DNA of 58,622 nucleotides, taken from assembly GCA_003141415.1 (NCBI GenBank), contig PLLX01000152.1, positions 1-58,622 on the forward strand. Direction: 5' to 3'. This document shows positions 9,057-18,141 of this stretch, in pieces. The notes beneath the pieces are model-generated. The model was not told the origin of the DNA, made no database searches, and was given only the letters and a program-made list of their open reading frames with translations. The position numbers and the translations under genes were made by a program. The DNA is from Bacteroidales bacterium. Its GTDB lineage: Bacteria > Bacteroidota > Bacteroidia > Bacteroidales > VadinHA17. Position 1 is the first letter of the stretch, and the number at the start of each line of letters is the position of its first letter.

Positions 9057-10628
9057 ATGGAAGACAAATACTTCGTAATAGCAATCGGCGGTACCGGCAT
9101 GCGTTGTCTTGAAGCCTTCATACACACCTGTGCTATGGGAATGTATGATGGGAAGGAAATAACAATCCTGGCTTTGGACACAGATCTTGAGAATGGCAAC
9201 TTTGCAAGAGTGAAGAATCTTATCGACGCTTATAAACGTATAAAAGGACCCGATGAGAAAAGCCATGTGTCGCTTAAAGACACATTGTTCTCAGCAAAAA
9301 TCAGGTTCTATAAATATAGTCCTGATTATTCTGATTTCAACAAAAATGGAAAGTTTACCAGCCTTTTCGACTATAACAAACAGAAAGACAGGGACATTGC
9401 CAATCTACTGTTGAGCAAGAATGTACGGGAGTTTGACCTGAGACACGGATATAGGGCTCAGACCCATTTAGGTTCTCTACTTATGTATCATTCTATACTT
9501 AGTGATATCAGGAAGAATCAGAAATGTGATCTTGCAAAATTCATAACTGAAATCCTCGATGCATCAAATAATGGGATGCCAAAGGTATTTGTTCTGGGTT
9601 CTGTTTTCGGGGGAACAGGTGCTTCAAGTATTCCGGTTATCCCTAATGCTTTTAATGCCGCACTGCAAATCATAGATCCAAGTAAAAAGTTGGATAAAGT
9701 ATTATTTGGAGCCACATTGCTTACTTCCTATTTCACTTTCCCGGTACCGGATGAGGCTCAGAGAAAAAACGAAAAGGTTATTGCAAGCCACAACAACTTT
9801 TCTATTAATTCCCAGGCAGCTATGATGTTCTATGAAAATGATAATACTGTCAAGACTACATATAAGAGTTTTTATGTTCTCGGTACGGAGTCACTTAATT
9901 TCAAGACAGAACAACCAGGCAACAAAACCCTGACAGGTGGTCTTGAGCAAAAAAATGACAGTCATTTTATCGAGCTCATGGCAGCTTTTGCAGCATTTGA
10001 TTTTTTTAAAACACCAGTTACATCTCTTACTGAACACCATACAGCAAAATACTATTGCAGATCAATTGACGATAGCGGAAAACTTGAGTTTACTGATTTT
10101 GTTGGAGCAAATGAAGAATTTAATTTTGCTTCAAGATTTGCCGCACTTGTCGTTTCATCATTTCTGGCCAATCACCCAAAAGCAGAGTTATTTTCTCAGG
10201 CACAGTTGGGGAAAATCGAAAATTACAACACATCCGTGGACTTGCCAAGAGTTACAGCTCTCAAGGAATATATGAGTATGTTTCACTATAAAATTGATCA
10301 GAATAATAACATAGAAGATGGTTGGTTAAGACAGGTTCACCGTTCTGCAGGAGGAAGCGATAAGTTTCTGTTTCATCCTGAATTATTTAGTATATCGACT
10401 TTTAAACAGTTGGATAAGTTTGATTGGGGAAAATATCTTTACTGCAAAGACAATAATTATGCTGATTGTAATTTCTCTTCAGGTTTCTCTTCACCGTATG
10501 CAAAATTCAAATCTGAATTTCTTAAAGAGAATGATTCATATGAAATCGTGGACCCTATGGAGAAACTGATTAAAAGATCTTTTGATACGACTCTAAATAT
10601 TTACAAATTTTCAAAGAAGACCTCTTAA
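9057..10628 (+). CDS. Tubulin-like GTPase domain protein
   Basis: 523 residues. The N-terminus FVIAIGGTGMRCLEAFIH (GGTG at 11-14) fits the first nucleotide-binding loop of the bacterial tubulin-like family (Pfam Tubulin_2 type). The sequence VLGSVFGGTGASSIPVIP (FGGTGASS at 184-191) corresponds to the tubulin/FtsZ signature loop GGGTG[ST]G, with the final Gly replaced. Between them a DTDLENGNF motif follows a strand, as in the T3 region. The C-terminal third shows no recognised domain. Such proteins are cytoplasmic and are predicted to bind GTP; polymerisation is not proven for this family. It is embedded between a membrane protein and an ASKHA ATPase, which points to a complex. FtsZ itself is excluded by length and low similarity. 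Confidence 0.75.
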   Translation: MEDKYFVIAIGGTGMRCLEAFIHTCAMGMYDGKEITILALDTDLENGNFARVKNLIDAYKRIKGPDEKSHVSLKDTLFSAKIRFYKYSPDYSDFNKNGKFTSLFDYNKQKDRDIANLLLSKNVREFDLRHGYRAQTHLGSLLMYHSILSDIRKNQKCDLAKFITEILDASNNGMPKVFVLGSVFGGTGASSIPVIPNAFNAALQIIDPSKKLDKVLFGATLLTSYFTFPVPDEAQRKNEKVIASHNNFSINSQAAMMFYENDNTVKTTYKSFYVLGTESLNFKTEQPGNKTLTGGLEQKNDSHFIELMAAFAAFDFFKTPVTSLTEHHTAKYYCRSIDDSGKLEFTDFVGANEEFNFASRFAALVVSSFLANHPKAELFSQAQLGKIENYNTSVDLPRVTALKEYMSMFHYKIDQNNNIEDGWLRQVHRSAGGSDKFLFHPELFSISTFKQLDKFDWGKYLYCKDNNYADCNFSSGFSSPYAKFKSEFLKENDSYEIVDPMEKLIKRSFDTTLNIYKFSKKTS

Positions 10629-10710
10629 TTAGCATAGAATCAACAGAATGGTCTTTTTAAAGGGCCATATTATGAATTTTTTTTTTCTAAACATTCAAAC
10701 AATTAAGAAA

Positions 10711-13700
10711 ATGAGCGATCCTAAACCATTACTTATAAAAAGTTCAGATACCAGGAGAACGACAAAAGGAGTATGGGAAGAATTGACCCAGGCCTGGTCA
10801 TATATAAAGGGAATAGAGACACCATCCACTACTGACACGGATGCTGAGGTTTTTAATTCAATGGTAACAGGTGTTCCAACTGTATGGGCTCGGGCCAGAT
10901 TATTCAAATATGCTTTTAAAAATGCAGGGGAAGACGATAAAAGTAATGCTTCGTTATTGCAAGTATATCGACAGATAAGGAACGAATGGAAAGGACTACT
11001 TGCCCTTTTGGCTATATTCCCTGGCAGAATTACTATCAAGGATAAAATTATAATGGATCCTAAAACAGATGACTTATTTGCTATCCCAGGAGCATTTGGC
11101 AGACTACTCTTTGACGATATAGATCTTTGGTGTGAGCCGGATAAGATTAAACCGGATCAAATACCCTTTATTCAACTCATTTATTATAACGATATACTTG
11201 TGGGGGCCACTTCTCCATATACAATGCTTTTTACAGCGGTTGATTACAGTAGCTTGCCGTCATTAGACATTCCGTGGTTTCGGAATGGCAAGTTTGAAGA
11301 TCCTTTTCAATTTGGTCTAAGTCCGGATAATCTTCAGCGGCTATTAATATTAGCACAAAATATTAATGAAAAGCTAGAAGGTTTTTATAAAAAACTTTAT
11401 AAAAACAGAGTAGACAAGGAGGATACACCATATAAAGAAATACACTCTGTAGTTGAAGAGATAATTGACAAGATTACTGGTCAAGGAATAGTTGCAGAAG
11501 GTTCTCTTGGGGAGTTAAGATTTGCTGAGCCTTTTTATGATATATTAAATTATAAGCAAACATTTTTCTTTGGCGAAGGACGGTTCAGCAAAACTCAGGA
11601 AAAGGATTTTATCCAGATTGACCCTTCTAAACTTTTGTTAGATAGTGATTATTTGTACCTCTTTACATCTCCCGATTCAAAATACCCTCTTTCTGAAATC
11701 TCGGCATATTTCATAAAAGTCCAATCTGAGGGTGAAACTTATTTTGCCGCTCTTCCCCTGAGTGCAGAGGGATTGAAAATATTCTTTCATCAGGTGGGAG
11801 ATCTTGTGATGCCTTCAGGTACACAGAACCAGGATATATCTTCGAATCTGAGTGCCTACCTTTTTAATGATAAGTTAAAAGTTGAATTACGCCTTAAGGT
11901 TGGAGGAGTTGCAATAAATCCAATCACAAGGGAGTACGGCATTAAATTCCTTGCAGAGCAGCAAAGATGCATAATAATGTGGCCGGGGTTTATTTCCCAG
12001 GGATGGAATCAGTATTTCCTTTATTCAGAATATCCATCAAACCACGTCAGTTTAAGGGCTATGCCATTCTTTAAAATGTACAATGCAGAAAAGAAAAGGT
12101 ACGAACCTATCCTAAATGAGAAAAATGAGATTATTACTATTGATACTCCTACAGATAAAGATGATATTAAAATAGCCCAGCTAGTTAAATATCCTGTTGA
12201 CACAGCTTCATCAGATGACTGGCCATATGAGATCATCAGATCCAGTCAGCCTTTGGCCGGCGTTGAGCTCCGAATGATGGTAAGCGGCAAGTATATTAAC
12301 TGCGGTTATCTGGTTGTTAAGAAACCGGATACTCCTAATATGTACCAGCCGATTAAAGATCTGAATACGGAGTCATCTTTTAAAGATGTAAAGTTTGGAA
12401 TAGATTTTGGCAGCAACAATACTGCAATGAGCTATAGCGTTGATAATGAAGCAGCTACTCCTCTTGCTTTTAAGAACATGCGCCGTTTCCTGCTTGGCTC
12501 TGAAGTTGTGGATCTAAAACATGAACAGACTGCACGGAAAGATGAGTTACTCTTTTTCCAGAATGAAGAGCCAAAGAATGGCCAGGTTAAATCATGGATA
12601 CATGATCACAAGGAAATTTACGCTTTGAGCAATCAGAAAGAGGGAATAGCTGGCGGAGTACCGGTTTTTGAGCCAAATATTAAGATCCATGACATGGACT
12701 CAAGGACAATTAAAACCAATGCCGGGAATATGCATTATAATACAAAATGGCTGACAGATCAGAAAGGGCAAGAGAAAAAGGGTGCATTCCTCCGGTCAAT
12801 AGTTCTTATGGCAGCAGCATCACTTTATTCTGAGACTAAGAAAATAAGTGAAATAAAATGGTCTTATCCTGGTTCATTTTCAAAATCTGATGTTAACACA
12901 TACAAAAATATCTTTGATGATCTGTCATCTCCATACTCCGGTTTGTCCACTTTTAAAGCCGGGGTACCTATTACAGAGGCTGAAGCAGTCTCTAAATACG
13001 TACTAAACACTGGGAGAGGGTATGCAGGTGATAATCTGATTCTCGGTATAGATGTTGGTGGAAGCACGAGCGATATACTGATTATTGCAGGCGACAGAAA
13101 AAATTTAGGATATGTTTTCAAAAAACAGAGTTCTCTTCGCTTGGCATCAGGAATACTTGCAGATGTTATTCTTAAATCACCAGACCTGCGAAATACTCTC
13201 TATTTGTTTCAGAGCTCTGCAGATTGCCCTTTCAGAATAGCTGGCATCGATACTATAAAAACCAAGCCGCAAACATCTCCTTTCTACCTTAATTCAATAC
13301 TTGATAGACTTCAGACAGAGGACGATTTTAATAGATTTTACAGGTTTGTGGCAGGAAAGAATCCTGCAGTTTTTGCCATCCCTGCTTATATAAGCGGATT
13401 ACTGTTGTTCTTTGCGGGTCAGCTAGTCGCAAATGTAGTTAAGGGATTACCTCCTGAGGATGCACAAACGATCAGTCGTGTTGATTTCTACAGTTTTGGT
13501 AAAGGTGGTAAAATATTTGAATGGCTTTATGTATTTCCAGGTACATCGGATGCAGAAAGCTATTACAAGACTTGCTTCAAGAGCGGACTCGGTAACGAAC
13601 TAAATATTACCCTCGATTTAGGCAAAAGAAAAGACATGCTTAAAGACACTAAGCTTGAAGTGGCAAAAGGACTTACATCGCAGGAAAGTAAAGGACTTAG

Positions 13701-14127
13701 TTATGAGGATCTTGCAAAGATTAGAAGCGAGTCTGACATAATTGGAGAAAAAGGGTATAAGTTCCATCCTCGCGGTGAGAATCCTATTGAATTGTCGATT
13801 GATGCACCTGCAATTGATGAATACTTCACAGACATTTCATTTTCTCTTGAATTGCCAAAGGAATTTGTTGAATTTAATAGGTTCCTTGACATTTTCCTTG
13901 ATTTTTCAGGTCAGCTGGCTAATACTATTAATATCAATGAGCTCAACAAACTGAAGTCTGAACTATACAAGGAATTAATGACCTTTATTTCCTCTGATCC
14001 GGAGTACATTAAGGCAATGAATAGTAAGGATAATGTTAAAGGTGGTAGCGGATTCCGCCATTCACTCCTTATCTATGAAGGAATGTGTTATCTGCATAAG
14101 CATCTCATTCCAAATTTATTTAAATAA
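10711..14127 (+). CDS. Large actin/Hsp70-fold (ASKHA) protein
   Basis: From the ATG at 10711 the protein has 1138 residues (the open frame runs 21 codons further upstream to 10648, but MSDPKPLL follows an AT-rich spacer and starts a normal soluble protein). The C-terminal half is an ASKHA ATPase: FGIDFGSNNT at 562-571 is the phosphate-1 loop, GIDVGGSTSD at 779-788 the phosphate-2 loop, and DFYSFGKGGKIFEWL near 925-940 may be the adenosine loop. The first 550 residues are mixed alpha/beta of unknown type. No signal or membrane segment. Lies 82 bp after the tubulin-like gene and 1 bp before the PP2C gene. It could be a chaperone-like switch or a filament former; similarity to SrfB-type Hsp70-like proteins is possible but unproven. 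Confidence 0.7.
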   Translation: MSDPKPLLIKSSDTRRTTKGVWEELTQAWSYIKGIETPSTTDTDAEVFNSMVTGVPTVWARARLFKYAFKNAGEDDKSNASLLQVYRQIRNEWKGLLALLAIFPGRITIKDKIIMDPKTDDLFAIPGAFGRLLFDDIDLWCEPDKIKPDQIPFIQLIYYNDILVGATSPYTMLFTAVDYSSLPSLDIPWFRNGKFEDPFQFGLSPDNLQRLLILAQNINEKLEGFYKKLYKNRVDKEDTPYKEIHSVVEEIIDKITGQGIVAEGSLGELRFAEPFYDILNYKQTFFFGEGRFSKTQEKDFIQIDPSKLLLDSDYLYLFTSPDSKYPLSEISAYFIKVQSEGETYFAALPLSAEGLKIFFHQVGDLVMPSGTQNQDISSNLSAYLFNDKLKVELRLKVGGVAINPITREYGIKFLAEQQRCIIMWPGFISQGWNQYFLYSEYPSNHVSLRAMPFFKMYNAEKKRYEPILNEKNEIITIDTPTDKDDIKIAQLVKYPVDTASSDDWPYEIIRSSQPLAGVELRMMVSGKYINCGYLVVKKPDTPNMYQPIKDLNTESSFKDVKFGIDFGSNNTAMSYSVDNEAATPLAFKNMRRFLLGSEVVDLKHEQTARKDELLFFQNEEPKNGQVKSWIHDHKEIYALSNQKEGIAGGVPVFEPNIKIHDMDSRTIKTNAGNMHYNTKWLTDQKGQEKKGAFLRSIVLMAAASLYSETKKISEIKWSYPGSFSKSDVNTYKNIFDDLSSPYSGLSTFKAGVPITEAEAVSKYVLNTGRGYAGDNLILGIDVGGSTSDILIIAGDRKNLGYVFKKQSSLRLASGILADVILKSPDLRNTLYLFQSSADCPFRIAGIDTIKTKPQTSPFYLNSILDRLQTEDDFNRFYRFVAGKNPAVFAIPAYISGLLLFFAGQLVANVVKGLPPEDAQTISRVDFYSFGKGGKIFEWLYVFPGTSDAESYYKTCFKSGLGNELNITLDLGKRKDMLKDTKLEVAKGLTSQESKGLSYEDLAKIRSESDIIGEKGYKFHPRGENPIELSIDAPAIDEYFTDISFSLELPKEFVEFNRFLDIFLDFSGQLANTININELNKLKSELYKELMTFISSDPEYIKAMNSKDNVKGGSGFRHSLLIYEGMCYLHKHLIPNLFK

Positions 14128-14128
14128 A

Positions 14129-14887
14129 ATGTTCCGTTTGTTTTATGATTTATTCGGATCAGGAAAAGCTATAATATCCGCCAAGAGTGAAAAAGGATTA
14201 AAGAATAACCAGGAAGATTCTTATTTTATTTCTACGGTAATCAGAGGCTGCAGGCTGATTATTGTTGCCGACGGTGTGGGTGGTCATGGTCATGGAGACT
14301 TTGCAAGTGAATTTTGTGTTAGGGCATTCAGCAATGAATTCAGAAACATTGAAAAAGGATTCAGTCCTTCAGGCTTCCTGGAACAGACATCAATCATTAT
14401 AGCTGAGAAAATCCTGCAGAAAACAAAGGAAGATGAATCATATAAGAACTGTGGCACAACTGTATCAGGCTTTTTACTTTCAGGGAGTGAGTACTATACC
14501 CTGAACATTGGAGACAGCCGGGTATATCTGTTCAGGGAAGAATTGTTAATTCAGCTCACAGAAGACCATTCACTTGTAAAAAAAATGGTGAAGGAGGGTC
14601 TTATTACTGAGGAAGAAGCCTTGGTACATCCAAAACGAAATATTATGACTTCTGCACTGGGTCAGCCGCTGGAAATGATGACCATTTCAATTAAGGGTCC
14701 TCAGAAATGGATGAAAGGAGACATCATCCTGGCATGCACTGATGGCGTACACGGATTCATAAATGATGACAGACTTTCGGGAGTAATTAAAAAGAGTCCA
14801 CCTGAAGCACTGGCGGATCATATTGTTGATTATGCTCTGAAGTCAGGAAGTACTGATAATATAACTTGCTGTTGCATTAAACTTTGA
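14129..14887 (+). CDS. PP2C-family Ser/Thr protein phosphatase
   Basis: Start chosen at ATG 14129, one base after the stop of the previous gene, giving 252 residues; the frame continues upstream inside that gene but adds no recognisable sequence. All PP2C metal-binding motifs are present: NNQEDSYF, VADGVGGHG, GDSRVYLFRE, LACTDGVHGF and GSTDNITC. The length fits a single catalytic domain of the Stp/PrpC type. It should remove phosphate from Ser/Thr residues in the cytoplasm, and the natural partners are the kinases encoded at 16291, 18142, 25205 and 27933. Tight spacing shows co-transcription. Confidence 0.92.
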   Translation: MFRLFYDLFGSGKAIISAKSEKGLKNNQEDSYFISTVIRGCRLIIVADGVGGHGHGDFASEFCVRAFSNEFRNIEKGFSPSGFLEQTSIIIAEKILQKTKEDESYKNCGTTVSGFLLSGSEYYTLNIGDSRVYLFREELLIQLTEDHSLVKKMVKEGLITEEEALVHPKRNIMTSALGQPLEMMTISIKGPQKWMKGDIILACTDGVHGFINDDRLSGVIKKSPPEALADHIVDYALKSGSTDNITCCCIKL

Positions 14888-14892
14888 ACTAA

Positions 14893-16284
14893 ATGGAAAA
14901 GAAAATTTCAATAGTATTTACCCCAGAATACTTGATAGTTGCGATGGCACCTGCAAATCGGTTCGAGGTTATTAAGGATTCTGATAACCAGGATAAATTC
15001 TGGCTATACTTTTTTACTGGGCTGGAACTGGAAATTGACAACAGTGACAGGTATAAAGAACCATTCCTTGAGAACAAGCCAGGTTATTTTGGGGACATTT
15101 ACGAGTTGCTTTTAACACGAACAACTTTTGGTAAGTATAGTCTTGAAATGGGATCACTTTTCAAACCGATGCTTGAAAGGATCAAAAAAAAATACGTCGA
15201 CGCTTTATCCCAGCTCAGTGATTCGTTTGAGGAGTTAGATGGCCCTATATTTGTTAGTGCTATTGCACATTCATCGATAAAAAAAGAAGCATTTGAAGTC
15301 CTTAAGAAATATTTTGAAGAAATAAAATTAAGGTTATCATTTTCTCCACTATCATTCCCTTACCTTTTTATTCGCAGTCAGTATAGCAATATTCAAGCGC
15401 CTGACGTTGCCTTAAATTTTATTATCATAGACGGATTAACTGATGATTTGAAATTCATAGCAATATCCATGGGAGCTGCTGGTGCATTTGATACTATTGG
15501 AGATCAACTATTCGATAATGAAGGCATGGATCCAAGATTAAATATTATTCTTAGTCAAATAATTGACGATATTAACCGCAAAGAGGGTCTGGAATTGACA
15601 CCTGAGAAAAAGAGCTTCTATATGAAAAAATATTCCAGCTTAGCAAGGCAGGTCCTCGAAAATTTGAATAAGTCGTCATCAGGACGTTTTAAACTTGAAA
15701 TGGATCTTCTTATCGATGGGATATCATATCATTACTCATTTACATTTCAGAAGAAGGTTATTGAAAATACAGTTCAGGATTACATTCATAAAATTAGAAT
15801 TGAGCTTGAACACTTTCTTGCCAGGTATAAGCTGACTCATCAGACGATTGGGAAAGTCTTTATACTTGGAGATAGCCTTAACATTGAAGGATTTCAAGGG
15901 AACCTAAATCTTGAATCTCAGAAAGTAATTTCTTTAAGAAGTGATGAAGTATACACGGGATTATTAAAAGAACTTCTGGCAAATAAAGTTGAGAGTACTT
16001 CTGTGAAGACTGATAGTAATATTGATAAGATTGAATCGTCTTTACTTAATCCAGGAACTCAGATCGAAGTTGGCTGGATTTCAAGCAAGGGATCATTCAG
16101 ACATCTTAAAGCAACTTATGTAAGCAACAAAAAATTTTCGGTATTTGAGAGTGAGAATTGTGATCTTAAAACAGGGATGGATTTCACTTCAGATAAGTTA
16201 GAATTTAATAAGGTAAATGCTCTAAAGGTTGGGAACCTTAAATTTAATACAGGTCCTTTAACAATTTTGAGAATCATTAAATAA
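14893..16284 (+). CDS. Degenerate ASKHA (Hsp70/actin)-like protein
   Basis: 463 residues, no signal. No catalytic motif is intact, but the order of elements resembles an Hsp70 nucleotide-binding domain: NFIIIDGLTDDLKFIAISMGAAG followed by FDTIGDQLFDNE recalls the phosphate-2 strand-turn-strand and the following GGEDFDN segment of DnaK; IELEHFLARYKLTHQTIGKVFILGDSLNIEGFQGNL recalls the adenosine-motif helix and strand. The glycines that contact phosphate are missing (GLTDD), so it probably does not hydrolyse ATP. Lies 5 bp after PP2C and 6 bp before a kinase gene. I infer a pseudo-ATPase partner of the large ASKHA protein. Confidence 0.5.
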   Translation: MEKKISIVFTPEYLIVAMAPANRFEVIKDSDNQDKFWLYFFTGLELEIDNSDRYKEPFLENKPGYFGDIYELLLTRTTFGKYSLEMGSLFKPMLERIKKKYVDALSQLSDSFEELDGPIFVSAIAHSSIKKEAFEVLKKYFEEIKLRLSFSPLSFPYLFIRSQYSNIQAPDVALNFIIIDGLTDDLKFIAISMGAAGAFDTIGDQLFDNEGMDPRLNIILSQIIDDINRKEGLELTPEKKSFYMKKYSSLARQVLENLNKSSSGRFKLEMDLLIDGISYHYSFTFQKKVIENTVQDYIHKIRIELEHFLARYKLTHQTIGKVFILGDSLNIEGFQGNLNLESQKVISLRSDEVYTGLLKELLANKVESTSVKTDSNIDKIESSLLNPGTQIEVGWISSKGSFRHLKATYVSNKKFSVFESENCDLKTGMDFTSDKLEFNKVNALKVGNLKFNTGPLTILRIIK

Positions 16285-16290
16285 TTAATT

Positions 16291-18090
16291 ATGTCTCTGG
16301 AAACATTCAAAGTCATCCTTGAAACCCTTTGTAAAACAGGTGAAATATCTGACGAAGACAGAAAACACCTATATGCTGAAGGGAGGAAAGTCTCTCTCTC
16401 CAAAACTTCTGTCGACCATATGATCGGCAGTCAGTTGAAATTTGCTAAAGGCGCCGGATCAGTACAGAACCAAATTGCAGGGTCAGGATTTCTTACAGGA
16501 AATGAAGAATCCAAGTCAGGATCAGGATTTGTAACAGGCTCCGTCGACGAAGCTGAAAGCTCAGGTTTTACAATGGATAATGACATACACTCTGGATTTA
16601 CACACTACGAATCTTTTTCATCATCAAAATTTACCAATGAGAGGATTCTGAGTGAATCAGACCAGGGTGCGATGAGCATTGTCTCTGAAGCAAGGCAGGG
16701 ACCTCGTTTTGTAATTATTAAACGACTCAAACCTGAACATAAAAATGATCCCCAAAGAAGAGATCTGTTTTTCAAGGAATTTGAATTTTTGTCAGGCCTC
16801 AGACACGAATACATCATAAGTGTCATAGAAAAATCAGAAGATGATTTGGGACCGTATTATTATATGGAGAATATAGATGGACATACACTTGAAAAAAAAA
16901 TTGACGGTAAGAAATTAACTCCCGAAGAAATAAAAAGTATTGCCCTTAAAATACTCTCCGGATTAGATTATCTACACGGAAAAGGTATTATTCACAGGGA
17001 CCTGAAGCCCGGGAATATAATGATAGGCAACAGAACTCAGCAGGTAAAGCTTATTGACCTTGGTTTAGCCTATTCTGAAGGATATGTTGATTCACTCCTG
17101 GTTGCCGGCACATCAAAATATATGGCTCCAGAAATATCAGGAGGGAAGAAATCATTCAATAAAACCACAGATATTTATTCTTTCGGATTAATCCTTCTGG
17201 AAATGTTCACCAAAAGTGTCGATCCTGAAAAGATTGGCAAGATAAAACCTTTTGAGTGGCAGAGTATAATCAGCAAATGCATTCAGGAAGAGTCCAAAAT
17301 GCGATACCAGACGTGTGATGCTCTTATAACTGATATAGAAAATATAGGGATCGCTCCTGGAGGGCAGGCTACTTTAGACAAGGAAAAATTCATTAATAAA
17401 AAGCTGGATGAATATTTTGAAGATGGGATTTTTCTTGAACAGGAGGAGAAACTGTTATATATTGAAGCAAAGGAGATTGATTACCCGCTTGACAAATTAA
17501 AATTACTCATCGAAAAACGATTGGCTGAGGAAGATATCAAACTCAAAAAGAATGAGGAAACAAAAATTCAAAAACAAAAAGAAGAAGAAAGCAAACTGAA
17601 ACTAAAAGAAGAATCAATCAGGCTGAAGCAGATCGAAGAGGTTAATAAGCAAAAGGGGAAAAAGGAAGAACTACAATTGAAGCTGGTAAAAGAGAAGGAA
17701 ATTACTAGACAAAAAAGAATTCAAGAGATAAAAACAATAAGGGGGAAGAAAAAAAAGGAAGCCATTGATAATTTTGATAAAGAAAATGGGGCGGGATGGA
17801 TAGTTTTCTTTTTTTTCTTAGGAGTGGTTCCAGGGATAATATTTTGTATTTTACATCACCGGGGATTCTTTGCATATATCCTTATCCCAATTTTTTCTGC
17901 ATTAGTTTCAACATCATTTACACTGTTAATTAGTGCTGTTATTCATAAAACATCTTATAGATTTCAACCTATTTTTAAAATTTTAGTTGTGGTTTTATAC
18001 CTGATTCTGGCATACTCTTTTTGCAGAGGATTTTCAGGATCTTACAGAGACTTGTCATCCTTGTGGATTTGGATTAAATCATTCATCTAA
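16291..18090 (+). CDS. Membrane Ser/Thr protein kinase with flanking TerB-like domains and GSGF linker
   Basis: 599 residues. Order: a small helical domain (1-55, SLETFKVILETLCKTGEIS...), a low-complexity linker with four [GSH]SGF motifs (64-67, 77-80, 90-93, 100-103), a Hanks-type kinase domain (about 113-352), a second copy of the helical domain (about 365-410, with DG.F...E..LL..A), a highly charged Lys/Glu coiled coil (about 425-495) and four membrane segments to the C-terminus. Kinase residues: Lys144 (VIIKRL), Glu163, HRDLKPGN with Asp237, and DLG in place of DFG (Asp256). The glycine-rich loop is weak (DQGAMSIVSEA). Kinase faces the cytoplasm. Likely active; partner phosphatase is the PP2C at 14129. 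Confidence 0.85.
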   Translation: MSLETFKVILETLCKTGEISDEDRKHLYAEGRKVSLSKTSVDHMIGSQLKFAKGAGSVQNQIAGSGFLTGNEESKSGSGFVTGSVDEAESSGFTMDNDIHSGFTHYESFSSSKFTNERILSESDQGAMSIVSEARQGPRFVIIKRLKPEHKNDPQRRDLFFKEFEFLSGLRHEYIISVIEKSEDDLGPYYYMENIDGHTLEKKIDGKKLTPEEIKSIALKILSGLDYLHGKGIIHRDLKPGNIMIGNRTQQVKLIDLGLAYSEGYVDSLLVAGTSKYMAPEISGGKKSFNKTTDIYSFGLILLEMFTKSVDPEKIGKIKPFEWQSIISKCIQEESKMRYQTCDALITDIENIGIAPGGQATLDKEKFINKKLDEYFEDGIFLEQEEKLLYIEAKEIDYPLDKLKLLIEKRLAEEDIKLKKNEETKIQKQKEEESKLKLKEESIRLKQIEEVNKQKGKKEELQLKLVKEKEITRQKRIQEIKTIRGKKKKEAIDNFDKENGAGWIVFFFFLGVVPGIIFCILHHRGFFAYILIPIFSALVSTSFTLLISAVIHKTSYRFQPIFKILVVVLYLILAYSFCRGFSGSYRDLSSLWIWIKSFI

Positions 18091-18141
18091 CTGTAATATG
18101 AACAGCATTCAGATATAATAATTAAATAAAATACGAAATAT

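Noticed and set aside
9937..10275. 112-codon plus-strand frame inside the tubulin-like gene
   Set aside because: Fully contained in a convincing gene in another frame and has no domain sense of its own.
9057..10628. FtsZ
   Set aside because: Signature loop and length differ and no division genes are near.
10711..14127. Naming the large ASKHA protein SrfB
   Set aside because: No SrfA or SrfC (dynamin-like) gene is present and only the general ASKHA loops can be seen, so the name would be unsupported.
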